Shown: in pieces, positions 10,051-21,048 of the stretch
How the letters are laid out: the number at the start of each line of letters is the position of its first letter
Numbering within the stretch: the first letter of the stretch is position 1
Source: Jaapia argillacea MUCL 33604
Lineage: Eukaryota; Basidiomycota; Agaricomycetes; Jaapiales; Jaapiaceae
Length of the DNA: 64,000 nt
Direction: 5' to 3'
Assembly: GCA_000697665.1 (NCBI GenBank)
Contig: KL197753.1
Span: 21,004-85,003 of the forward strand
Position numbers and translations under genes: made by a program
The notes under the pieces: model-generated
Seen by the model: only the letters and a program-made list of their open reading frames with translations
The model's database searches: none
Told to the model about the DNA's origin: nothing

Positions 10051-10565
10051 ATCTTACTTCCATGTACAGTAGTAGAATTCAATACAAGGCCCCCCCTTCT
10101 CATTAATGTGTGATTTGAATTATATTTTCGCTTTTTTCTATGCATATGGCCCTTCCTATTCCCTCAGATAGCCATCAAATAAATTCAGAGCCTCGTAGTA
10201 GAGTGGTATACATATATATCTGTATAATGGTACAAAAACTACGAAAATCCGACGGAAATCCGTGGAGAAATAGCGTATATATCGTCGTCGTCGTCGTCAA
10301 CAGCGAGGACGAAGGTTTGACGTTGCCGAGGAAGCGTCGGTAGCATTGGCGGAGCCAATGCCGATCATCGTCAGCGGTGTTGGATGGCGCCACGTGTGAT
10401 CAGTGGCAAGCCCCGGTGGCTCTCGGTGGCTCTGAGGTATTTTCGACGGGTCTTGAAGGGGGATCTCAACGGGTCACAGGAAAACGCGAAAACAATACTA
10501 ATTTTTAGGGTCACAGGTACCTGTTTGACGTTACTAATTGGTAAGTTTTGGTGGGAAGGTTAGGT
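10030..10565 (-). repeat. Right arm of the Mutator-like element
   Basis: Inverted copy of 6574-7110, ending GGTTAGGT at 10565, followed by GGTCCTTCC. Confidence 0.85.
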
Positions 10566-10574
10566 GGTCCTTCC

Positions 10575-11291
10575 CTCAGTCTTTGTATCCCGTTACTCTC
10601 TGCTTCCGTTTGTCGCTCAGTCCTTCTGTGTCTGATTCTATCGAATAAGACAGGTGATAGCTCGTACTGGTGTGCTCTGAGAATCTACATGAAGTGTTAG
10701 GTATGTGCTCTTTATACACAGCCACCACAGGCCCTACACTGGCACCTGATCGCCCTGTGTCCGACATCTGGTCATTGGTCGATTCCTCTGAATGACTTGG
10801 ATAGACACACCCATGTGCACAATTGCAACCTACAGGCAAAGTTGCATTAATAACCTGAGAGCAGCCACATGCTGGCTCTCGGATCTGTCGATCAAAGTTG
10901 AACGCAACACCAGCCCCCTTCTTCACCACCATATCCGCCTATATCCGCACATACGCCCCAGTAAATTGTTACGACGGGCGCCAACTGGCACTTCGATATA
11001 CCCATCCACAGGAAGCTTTGTTTACGGACTCGGACCACACGCCTTGCGGAGGAGTTTGCCATGCTACCCAAGCCGATAAGGCATATATATATCACACCAG
11101 GTACTTAGACGCCCTCCAGGAGCAAGGTCAGCTATCAATATGATTGTAACGTGGCTTGGCCATCAGGAGTTAGCGGGCTCACGAGCCACTGGCAAAGGCT
11201 TTATTAAGGCTAACCATCTTTATGTCGTCCTGACTTTCGCCTTTCAAACTCCATCGTAGCCGCTGTCAACCCTCCACACCCAATCCACGCT
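10575..11291 (+). promoter_or_regulatory. Upstream region of the first intact membrane-protein gene
   Basis: About 700 bp without a supported gene. A TATATATATCAC stretch at about 11085 lies roughly 205 bp before the ATG at 11292 and is the best TATA candidate. Open frames on both strands overlap one another and carry no motif. Assignment as promoter is inferred from position. Confidence 0.4.
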
Positions 11292-12959
11292 ATGCCTACA
11301 GGGATGTATCGGCCGGGCCTGGAGGATGTCACGAGATATGCCTTTCTCATCGCCTACGCTCTCTCCGCGTCGTCGCTGTGCGCAGCGCAGCAGACAAACA
11401 CGTTTTTCTGGGGTTTTACTCTAGTACGTTCCCATCTCAGCTCACCCACCGTGATGAACTTCACTCATCGCTGAGCCCAGGATACCAATCCTAACTTGCA
11501 AACCTGTGTGACATATAGCCTTGAAATCGGCCCGGGCGCGAATGGCAATTCTGGGTCGAGCACCCCTCCGTACTATCTTATTGCGTATGAGTTGGGCGGT
11601 GTCACGACCGTCACCCCCGTTGGATCCACGTCGTTAAGCTGGCAGGTTACCCATCGACCTGGTGCGTTTTCCCCGAATCGATTTCTTCCACCGTTGATCT
11701 CCAGGATTGAAATAGGCGCTCAATTGATGTTAACAATGGCCGATGCAAATGGGAATGCAGGTGGAGTTGATCCTTATATCCGGACTGTTGCGCGTGAGCT
11801 ATTATCTATCCTCTCCGAGTCATATCATCGTCATCGAGCGTTGTAGCGGGTAGCTCGTCTACGTGTCAAATGCCCACCCCCGACCCTTCGTTTGTGATGA
11901 CGGCCAATGTCACTGGTACCCTTCAAACCTGCCAGCCATGGGGACTTTCTATACAAGGCGGTACGCCACCTTATGGGGTGACTGTGGCCCGACTCAATAC
12001 TTCGGTTGTTACTAATATGACGGTTCCATTGGGCGACGATATCGTGACGTATATCAACAGAGCTGAACCTCTTGGTGTGATACTCGGTGGGTTCTGTTTA
12101 CTTTCACACAATGAGTGGAAGTGCTGATGGATATCGTCCATCTTTTAGCTGCTGTTCATGACTCGTACGTGTATATTATATTGAACATGGTGAATATTCT
12201 CAACGTCCCCATCACATGGTTAGTACGGGTCGATGGGGCATCGGGACTTCGCTCGTAAATACAACTGGCTCAAACGACACCACCTGCTCCGGACTGGTTA
12301 CAAGTTATACCTCAGCTGCGCCATTCCCTGCTTCATCAGCGTCGATCCAGACTTCACAGTCACCATCTTCCACGGCAACGCCGACTTCTGCAACGAGCAG
12401 CTCTCTGAAGACCCCCATCATCATCGGTATTTGTGTAGCTGCTGCAGCTGTCATTGGGATCGCCGCGATTTTATGGATTTGCCTTCGCAGGAGGAGAGAC
12501 CCCAAGGGCGACCCAGTTGGTTCGCCCAGTAAACAGGAGAATGTACAGCAGCTGCCAGCATCTGCCTCTGGAATTTCCACGCCATCTTACAAGTACGAGA
12601 CCTTAGTACATCCGGCATCATTGACATCAAACGCAACGATGCGGACTGCGTCCAGTACTTCTAGTAGTCCAGCTATGGGTTTTCCCCTCCCTTCACCGTA
12701 CGAAGGGCCTCCCATTCACCCTACCCTGCCACTCCCTTCTAGTGCACCCCATAGCCCTTTTGGTTCCCACGCAGCGGGAGTTGGTGCATTCACCTCTCAA
12801 ACCCAATACCAGGGAGGACATGGTGTTAGCGCTCCTTATGGTTATCCTTCCACGGGACCTCCATTTGCCCCCGCCATTTCCCCCACGCACTCAGGCTCGC
12901 AAAGATACTCGCAGGCATATGGATCTCCTTGGCGTGGTTATCCTGAGATCCAGGAATGA
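11292..12959 (+). CDS. Secreted/single-pass membrane protein, family copy 1
   Basis: Six exons: 11292-11423, 11481-11661, 11716-11793, 11847-12086, 12149-12164 and 12224-12959. The product starts with a signal peptide (AFLIAYALSASSLCAAQ), then NTFFWGF. The ectodomain has two related parts: part 1 has TPPYYLIAYELGGVTTVTP and a MADANGNAGGV loop; part 2 has LQTCQPWGLSIQGGTPPY, VVTNMTV and TYINRAEP; then AAVHDS and TGRWGIGTSLV with a final Cys. A Ser/Thr-rich stalk leads to a membrane helix (IIIGICVAAAAVIGIAAILW), a basic CLRRRRD stop and a Pro/Ser/Gly cytosolic tail ending YPEIQE. The repeated GG..PPY cores suggest two beta-sandwich domains. Function is unknown; O-glycosylated surface protein or sensor is inference. 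It is the first of three tandem paralogues. Confidence 0.85.
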
Positions 12960-14119
12960 TGGAGGATATCCGGTTCCTTTCTTGCCCGTACATTATCTTT
13001 ACTTGTCTCTATTTCGATTTTCTTGGTTGTTCGACGTCATTGACTACTGTTGGGCCAATAAAGCTTTTTTGTTCGTAGTGAGCCGTCATCATGTTATTCT
13101 ACGATTTGGACTCTGCTGCGGGTTTCTTGACCCTATGTATCATTTACCTTCAAATTGACCATGCTTTGACCGTACATTTCATACTATGATTATCATGTCA
13201 TGAAACGACAAACGCCCCCGCCAATACCTTCGTCGTTTACTGGCATTCGGGGCTGTGCATTTGACTTCGTAATACAAGGAGGCTCAGAAATTGGCAGGTA
13301 CCCGAATATCCATCGAAAATATTTCAACGAACTACGCAATCCTTTACCCTTGGGTGACCATCCACCCACTTGGCCATCTTGGATACGGTCGTCGAATGCA
13401 ATCCATCTCCAGACCCATCCTCACCAACGACATCGGTCCATCTATTCCGCGATCGTTCATCTTCTCCGAGCGTGTACGGCAAACAAGAGCGTAGCCCGTG
13501 AGCCTCCCTCCTTCTCCTTCCCACCGGGAGCCCAAATGTCGTATGATTGTCACCAAACCTGAGCCTTCCCTCCACCCCTTCGTCATCGCCCTGCATAGCC
13601 TGGGGTCAGCGAATCAGAATTGATCTCTTTGCATCAGCATCAAAGATAAACATCAGACTTATACACGCTCTGCCTCGAGACGTTCCAAGCCCACTTCAGG
13701 ACCCCACCTTCCTGTCGTTGTTTAGACCTCCTACAGGCATCCTAGATACTCGACTTTTGGTGTGGCCTTGTTACGGGACGGAGAAAGAACAAGATAAGAT
13801 ATCGAGGTCAGGTTGCGAACGCCGGTCATCACAAAAACCAATGGTTTGATGATTGCCGGAGAGACGCCCATTTATTACTTAATGTAACCCCAGATGGGGG
13901 ACTTCCAGGTGCCGCCCATGTCAGGTCAAAGTTCGTTGAAGGCTGTGATCATTGCTGTGATCGCTTCACTCCTTGTTTGTTGTCCTTCGCTTGCGCATTA
14001 GTCCGCTCTTTATTCGCCTCTCTTTCGCTCGTTTTTATCGTTGGGCTTGTCCCTTCGTCTTGCTTTCTCCCTCTGGGAGTTCTTTTCCTTTTTATTTTGC
14101 ACTCAAGTCCCGTCTCGTG
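12960..14119. other. Intergenic region between family copies 1 and 2
   Basis: About 1.16 kb. Open frames at 13200-13560 overlap on both strands and have no motif or splice support. The segment just before 14120 is pyrimidine-rich, as is common in fungal promoters. An in-frame ATG at 13973 precedes the chosen start of copy 2 but would bury the signal peptide. Confidence 0.5.
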
Positions 14120-16165
14120 ATGGTCGCAGGTGCTTCCCCTAGCAACTGGGCTCGGCAGACATTTTTCGTCGCTGCATTATCTTCCATTTACCTCCTGCAA
14201 TGCAATGCCCAGATGACGAACACATTCTTCTGGGGATTCAGTAATGTTAGTGTCCCAGTCTCAGCTTTCTTCGTTTTTATCTTATCCTCTCCCGATCTTC
14301 GATGGCGATCAGTCAATTTCGACAACGCTGGCAGCATGTCAACCGATGACAATCACCCTTTCCCCAGGTGCGAATGGTGGAACTGGGTTAGGAACACCTC
14401 CCTATTACATGGTTGCGTATGAGGTGGGAGGTGTCAGCAGTGTCACCCTTGCTGGCACCGTCGCAACAGCCCTCACGTGGACAGTAAACCACAGCCCTGG
14501 TGAGTTCAGTTCCAGAGTTGACAACATCCCTAGGGTTTGTTTGTTTAGTGGTAATCACCGCTTCGCAGGAACCACACTGGTGTTGACCATGGCTGATGCC
14601 AACGGAAACTCGGGTGGCGTGGCGGCCCAGACATACACCGTTGCAGGTGAGCTTTTGCACCATTCATTTGGAGGAAGATCTCCATTAATCACGATTGAAC
14701 TCGATAGCCGGAACCACCACCAGCTGCATCCCCGTTCAACCAGACCGGTCTTTCGTTATGACTGCCAATGTTACCGGGAACCTTCAGACATGCCAGCCTT
14801 GGGGCCTTAGCATTCAAGGTGGCACTCCGCCGTATTCTGTCACGATCGCCCAGCCTAATTCTCCCGTTGTAACGAATGTGACGATGGGGCCCACCGACAA
14901 TTTGCTGACCTACATAAACAGAGCAACTGTTGGTCAAGGATTACTTGGTATGTCACCTTTGTCCGTTCACAGATCTGATCTGATCTATTCACTTTGTTTT
15001 GACAACAGCTGCGGTTCACGATTCGTACGTTGGCCCTTTTGAACTGATCTTCTCTTCACTGACGCTTTTTTGCAGCACTGGACGATGGGGCATAGGAACT
15101 CCGCTCGTCACGCCAGTGGGCTCAACGGATATTACGTGTGCTGGCCTTGAAACAACCAGTAGCCAAACAAGTTCCCCTCAAAAAGCATCTCCGTCATCAA
15201 CGACCTCTTCATCGTCGCCGTCGTCATCTGCATCATCTGCATCGTCCTCGTCCTCTGCTCACAGCAGTTCCCACACCTCAACTATTATTGGGATAGCTGT
15301 CGCCGTCGTAGCGGTTGTCATCATCGGAGCAATCGTCTTCTGGATGTTTATGAGGCGTCGAGGTCGTCAGGAACCAAGCCCTTCTGGTCATCCCGTTAAT
15401 CCTGGTCATCCCGTTAATCCTGGTCATCCCCCCAACCCCGATATGACCCAAGGTACTTGGTACGATCCTCAGGCAGCCTTGCCACCGACGACCAATTGGC
15501 CAGTTTATCAACAGGGTGCCCCAAATGCGGCACCGTTGGCCCAGCAGGGATACTACCCATCTACGGGATCGTTTGCCACGAACGCCCCCTCCATGGGCAC
15601 CCCAACGTCCGGATCGTTTAGCGCACCTCCACTTCAGCACGGTTACCCTGTCTCCATGGGAAATTTAGTTCCGAACTCACCCGCCATGAACTCCCAGGGC
15701 CACATGTCGACGGCTTGGACCCAGTCGACTTACTCCACCACACCTTCTGGGAATTATTCCCCCGATACCCCACACATGGGAGTTCCGATGCCGGCAGCGT
15801 TCACTTCGAGTCCCGCACACTCCGGACACACACTTTCTTACCACCCGCCGCAAGGCCAAGATATGCGACCTCCGTCTGGAGTATATTCAATGGGTGTCGA
15901 AGATCAAAATCGAAGGACGAGTATTCCGAATAGTACATTCAGCTCCCCACCATCTACGATGCCAAACCTCCCGAACCCTTACGATGCTGGTCCGTCGCGT
16001 GGAGAGCCCTCGTCGTCTGCAGGGGCTGCAGCATATGCAGCTGCATCTGCAACGCCATCGCCTGCCGCCCATGGTTATAGACCTGATCAAAAAGTCGGTC
16101 ATGGCGAAGTTATCCTGGAAGTATCAGAGGCTCCTCCCCCTCCTTATATGGATCATCGTGAGTAG
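14120..16165 (+). CDS. Secreted/single-pass membrane protein, family copy 2
   Basis: Same exon plan as copy 1. The start at 14120 gives a clean signal peptide (TFFVAALSSIYLLQCNAQ), followed by TNTFFWGF as in copy 1. Part 1 has TPPYYMVAYEVGGVSSVT and MADANGNSGGV. Part 2 has LQTCQPWGLSIQGGTPPYSV, VVTNVTM and LTYINRATVG. Then come the tiny exon AAVHDS and TGRWGIGTPLVTPVGS. A long poly-Ser stalk precedes the helix (AVAVVAVVIIGAIVFWMFM) and RRRGR. The cytosolic tail is long, Pro/Gly/Ser/Gln-rich and contains three tandem GHPVNP-type hexads; it ends PPPYMDHRE, where PPPY could bind a WW domain. It is the closest relative of copy 1. Function unknown. Confidence 0.85.
15383..15433 (+). repeat. Tandem 18-bp repeat in the tail of copy 2
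   Basis: Nearly three copies of GGTCATCCCGTTAATCCT encoding GHPVNP, GHPVNP, GHPPNP. The first two are identical, indicating recent slippage. Confidence 0.8.
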
Positions 16166-17115
16166 ACGGCAAACGAGGTTGTTCTTGCGATCTTGTGTTT
16201 TCCGAAGCTTCTTCGATGTTGATACCCGTTGGACCGTCGAACCTTTATATGTATTTATGCGTTGTAGCCTCTCCGCCAAGGATCGCAGACCCCGGATTTC
16301 AGTCGTTTGACAATTTTCGTGAATGTGACGATTTGAACTACCGTATCGTACGGCCTGTTATCGATGTAATGGTTGGTTCTTGTGGATTATGCGTAGTGTT
16401 AGTCGTAACCACTGTACATTGTCTCTATTGTTCCTTGGATGGCGAGAGCAATGAGAGTAAACGGTCACACTCATATTTCTCTCGTCCTCCACGCGTCGTG
16501 TATGTTGGGCTGGCGGAGGCTCGGGCGGAGGTGAAAGCTAGCCGGCAAGTTGCAAAAAGCTTCATCTCGAAACCATCTCCGCAACGTTCACGCAGCGGAA
16601 TACTCTGAACGATAGATTCCCATTCGCCATGTCGGCGAGCAGTACTTCTGCTCGATGAACTACTATCAACTTGAAGGACCTTCAAGCAACTTTCAAGTTT
16701 CATTGAAACCTGCGCTACCCGTGATAGTGCCTCGGCTGCGAACTACGAGCGAGATGGAGTCGAGGGCGAACTAGGCAACGGTGAGATGGGGCAGAAGTCT
16801 GGAGATATGCTGCTCTTCGCACAAAAGTCCTGGATGCACTCCTACTGAAGATGCTGATATTACCGGGTTCAGAGTAGCCTTCTGGCAAGCCTCGCCGTCA
16901 AAGTCGACGTTCACGTCAGACAGATCCGAACTCTCCATGGTCTCAGCGGATCATCTCTTCATGATTTCCAATCTGGAGATCATGCTCAACCAAGCCTCGT
17001 GTTGACTTGAGCTGTGCTGTGTTCTCGACGAGTCGATGTAGGAGTCCTCGGGCGCCAATGCCCTTGGCAAGGGAGTTCAAGAGGCCGTTCATCTCTCAAC
17101 TTGTCGTTCGTCAAG
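16166..17115. other. Intergenic region between family copies 2 and 3
   Basis: About 950 bp with no supported gene. Short open frames overlap on both strands without motifs. Confidence 0.5.
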
Positions 17116-18785
17116 ATGTTTCATCCAACGATCACACTTTATGCCCTATTCATGTCCTTCTTCTGCTTCTGCTGCACTGCAGATCTAACTGTGAGCCTGA
17201 GGGCCAATAAATTCGAATGGGGCTTCAATAATGTCGGTACAGTGACCATTCTCACCCTTCATTGCTGATCGTTTATTTTGCTTGCCAGATTTCTTCCTCG
17301 TCTCTACCAGCCTGCGATACGATGACTTTGAGCGTCTTCGCAGGTCCGTTCAATGGTACAGGCTATGGCAACCCTCCATATTACATGATGGCGTACGAGT
17401 TGGGAGTTACCACGACGGTGACTCCCATTGGGTTAGACATGACGAACCTTAGTTGGATAGTTGCCCATCCACTCGGTGAGATCTTGACACAGCACTTATC
17501 AGGGAGTCGAGCTAATGCTGCATCATAGACACACAACTTATGTTGGCTGTGGCTGACGCCGATGGATACTCTGGTGGTGTTAATCCGAAAATATACACCG
17601 TCGTACGTGAGCATCTCTATCACGAAACTTTCAAATACATAGGCGATTGAATTATCGTCTTTAGAGGGATCGTCTTCTGATTGTACGCTCCCTTCATCTG
17701 ACAGATTGTTCAACGTCACCACCAATAGTTCTACAACCTTGCAGACCTGTCAGACATGGGGTATCAACATCCGGGGCGGTCTTCCGCCTTACACCGTATC
17801 GATCGTGCAAACGAATGCGTTGAATGTTACGAATGTGACCATCGGAGGAAACGACAACTATTTCTCTTATCCGAACTCGGCCGAACCTGATCAGACATTG
17901 CTCAGTGCGTCGTCTCATGCTCAATTTCTTTCATCCTGCTAAAACTCACGTTGGTGTTTTAGTGGCGGTCAGTGATTCGTGAGTACCTTCTCACTCCCAT
18001 AGACGCCGTTCACACCAACCTTCTTACGTGCCCAAAGCTCTGGGAAATGGAGTAGCGGCAATCTGTTCGTGAAGACTTTTGGCTCCATGCAGTCTGATTG
18101 TTCTGGCGCTCTACCAGCGACCACTCACATTAACGACCCTATATCCCGGTCCTCCGTCGCCGCAAACCATCATATCGTCTTCATAGCCACTTTCGTCGCA
18201 CTTGTATCTACCTTCCTCCTCGCGATTTTCGTGACTTGGTATATCATCAAGAGAAGGAGAAGACTTGGTGGGGAACCATTCGATGATCATGATACGATGC
18301 CAAAAGCTTGGTGGGAGGGTGAGATATCTTTACCTATCATGGCTGAGTTCTCTCCTTCGTTTCATGAGAATGCTCTGCCGTATCTGCCTTCGCTATTAGT
18401 TGGATCGGATCCTGGACCTTCATCTTCAAGGACTTCAATCGCTCATTCTTCTTCTGAGGAACTCGTTATGACAAGACCGAGTCGGGTACGGTTTGACGAT
18501 TCGGTCGTTACTATTGGGGAATCGTCCGAGTCTGATTCTGAAGTGGGTTCTCCTGGGGTTAGTGGGGAAAGGAGACCGAGGAGAGGTATTTTGAGGAATA
18601 GAGTTGATGGGGGGTGTTTGGGTGATCCTCATGGGTTAGAGATGGAATTGGAGACGAATGGTATGTTGCCTATTCAAGGGGTGGGAGAAGTTGTTCAGCA
18701 TCGGGATGTTGGGGTGAGGGTTGTGAGGGAGTCGCCTCCACCGTACTTGGACTGTTATAGTGCGTTACCTTCGGACTGCACATAG
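17116..18785 (+). CDS. Secreted/single-pass membrane protein, family copy 3 (diverged)
   Basis: Same exon plan, but more diverged. The signal peptide is ITLYALFMSFFCFCCTADL, then ANKFEWGFNN. Part 1: NPPYYMMAYELGVTTTVTP and VADADGYSGGV. Part 2: LQTCQTWGINIRGGLPPYTV, NVTNVTI. The tiny exon is VAVSDS, then SGKWSSGNLFV. The Ser-rich stalk of copies 1-2 is almost absent; the membrane helix (VFIATFVALVSTFLLAIFVTW) comes soon after, with YIIKRRRRLGG. The tail is different: it has an acidic/serine cluster (GESSESDSEVGSPG) followed by RRPRRGILRNR and ends with SPPPYLDCYSALPSDCT, keeping the PPPY motif of copy 2. The conserved ectodomain with a changed tail suggests the copies sense or bind similar things but signal differently (inference). 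Confidence 0.8.
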
Positions 18786-21048
18786 GACTTGTTGTAGCTT
18801 TATCTCGGACATTCGGACGGCGTGTTCCTAAACACTGGATGTGTGGTTAATGAATCATGGTGTATATTGTACAGGCGTGAGAAGGACGTTGATGGGATTC
18901 TTGTGGAGGACCATGATGATGGAGCAGGTCTAAAGATAGTCGAAGAGTGATAACGACTGTGGGTCCTTGTCAGATATTGTGGTCTTCGGCAGATTGACGA
19001 TACTCCGGAGTTCCGTCATGGGAAGCGACGCGTGAAAAGTGAACAAGGGCGTCTACTGAGTGCTCAGTTCTCTCGCCAACCCCAACCAGATGCTTCATGG
19101 AGGACCTCTTAGACGTCGCAATCGAAGGGTGTCGATATCGTGAGCGTACATGAGTCGACTGTGGGGGCTGGGTTGTTGAGCACGTGACCAAGGAGGAGAC
19201 CCAACTATCCCCGAGAACAAATGTCGAGCAGAGCGGACAATCGTAGATGACCGGCGCGACGAGTCAAAAAAGCCTCGCGCATGGTTCAAAGTGCCAGAGT
19301 TTGAATGATATCTCCGCCGGTCCGGAACGTCGGATGGAGATCCATCCTATCAAAGTGTCTGCAATGTAAGCCAAAAGTGTCTGCAAGGTAAACCAAAAAT
19401 GTTTGCAAGGATGTTAAACGGAATGTATGCTGTTGGGAAAGCTGCGCGGTCTATTCAAGTGGACGATTTTTTGAATCGATGACTTATCGGATGCAATTTC
19501 GGCCGAAGTTTGAGTGGAGGCGGGGGTTGAGCATGTTTTGCTGCGCCGGGGTTTGGGCGCCAAAGAGGGGAGAAAGGGGCTACGTGGATGATCACAAGAG
19601 GGGGACAGCTTAGGCACGAGGGGATGTCAACACGAGGGTTTAGGTTGGAAGGATATTGGATGAAGGGAGGAGGGTCGGGGGGAGACGAGAGGACGAGGAA
19701 AATTGGAGGGATGAGGGCTATATATATTGAGCGGGAAACTACGCAAACTGTGTTCTGAGTAATGAAACCTAGAAACGGGAAACAGGGGATTTTGATATGG
19801 GGCCCAAGGCGCCGCCCAAGCGAAGAGTAAGAAGGAGGAGTGCCGAGAAAGGAAGGTCTAGGATATAGCAGATCCAGATCTAAGATCGCCTGTACTACCG
19901 GGACTTGTGTCATGCGAGGCACATCTTCCTTCCGTGTATTGATATGCACGGCGATGTACGCCTCTTCACCTTGAGTCGTTTTGCTGGTTTTTTTGCGGGC
20001 GGGTTGGTGGTGAAGAGGGTGGATAGTGGGGGGCGGGTGAAGAGAGTTGAAACGGCGCCACAATTGTGACATATCACGCGTGACAGAGTTACGGGGGATG
20101 TTCTGGTGAGCGACCCGCTGAGTGTGTGAGGCGACACGTCGACATTCGGAACGGGCGCTGCGTCAGAATCCGCACAAGCCAAATCCAAATTCGAATCTGG
20201 GCCAAGATATTCGCAGGAGACTAGGAGACAAGGCAGGAGAATACAGGACAAACACGGAGAATAACAGCAGGACAATCGCCGAATAACGCAGGACAAACAG
20301 TGGAGAATAGCAAACACTGCAGATATTATCTTCATCTCGTCATCAGTTGATCGTCCGACTCCTTCGAGGCCGTGTAATCCGCCCCTCTAATTATCTATAC
20401 CTGCCCTTCCCTCTCTTTTATTTCCTGTACGTCCCTTCCTAGTCCTTATCGCCATCGGGTCCGTGCGCACCCCCCCTGTCCCGACCCGCCATGTGCTCCC
20501 TCGTTCCCCACCCCTCTTCCTCCACCATTACCCCGTCCTCGTGCTAACCATGGATGAATTTCACAGGCGCCCGCCCTTTGCAGGAGTTCGGCGCGCGAAC
20601 CTGTTCAACGGACTAGAGTCTCGGTACGTGTTTTTTGATGTAATCATACCCATGTTCCGTCCCCGTCACGGGAACGTGTATCTCTTGTTGGCGCGTCCGT
20701 GCTGTGCTGTGTTCTAACATGGTTTGGTTTGTAGAAGAACATTCGTATTGTTGGGTGGGCCTTGCCAGACAGTTTGGTGAGTTCTCACTGATCTTGGGAG
20801 TCCCTGTTGGAACGTTGCGTGTTGGCCTCGTACTGTTGAGACCTCGGCCCTCGGTGCACCTTCGATGCGGTTGATCTGACGTGACGCGCGCTGAAGGAGG
20901 TGTCTCTGAGCGAGGCAGATCGTATTCACCGTGTATTGACCACTCTTCCTCATCACGTGTGTCTGTTGTTGTGGACATTCGCTGATCCCTCGATAGTCTG
21001 CAGCTTATGCCAATCACCTCGACGAACCCTTGAAAACGACAACACCCT
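18786..21048. other. Intergenic region upstream of the SNF5 gene
   Basis: About 2.26 kb. A degenerate tandem repeat lies at 19354-19410. Minus-strand open frames at 19414-20335 are low-complexity Pro/Ser/His/Leu sequences without motifs. Pyrimidine-rich blocks at 20380-20530 and a short open stretch from an ATG at 20550 ending at a GTACGT donor (about 20622) may be 5' leader exons of the SNF5 gene, but I cannot join them in frame to 21049. Confidence 0.4.
19354..19410 (+). repeat. Short tandem repeat, about 3 units of 22-24 bp
   Basis: Units of the form GTGTCTGCAAGGTAAACCAAAA occur two and a half to three times in a row with 2-4 differences. No function seen. Confidence 0.6.

Larger units (their letters stand above)
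6574..10565. mobile_element. Non-autonomous Mutator-like element with very long terminal inverted repeats
   Basis: Positions 6574-7110 are inverted and nearly identical at 10030-10565, beginning ACCTAACCTTCCC on both outer tips. Flanks are AGTCCTTCC (6565-6573) and GGTCCTTCC (10566-10574), a 9-bp target duplication with one mismatch. Long inverted repeats with 9-11 bp duplications are the signature of Mutator-like elements (MULEs). Inside the arms lie a purine tract (left) and its pyrimidine counterpart (right), so the inverted symmetry continues as low-complexity DNA. The core (about 7560-9700) shows no MULE transposase or zinc finger, so mobility would need a transposase from elsewhere. It separates the relic membrane-protein gene from the three intact copies. 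Confidence 0.8.

Noticed and set aside
9129-10106. 325-codon open frame on the plus strand
   Set aside because: Its N-terminus is a trinucleotide microsatellite and its C-terminus the polypyrimidine tract; only a short middle part looks protein-like and that appears spliced.
19414-20335. Long minus-strand frames upstream of SNF5
   Set aside because: Low-complexity composition, overlapping frames, no motif and no splice support.
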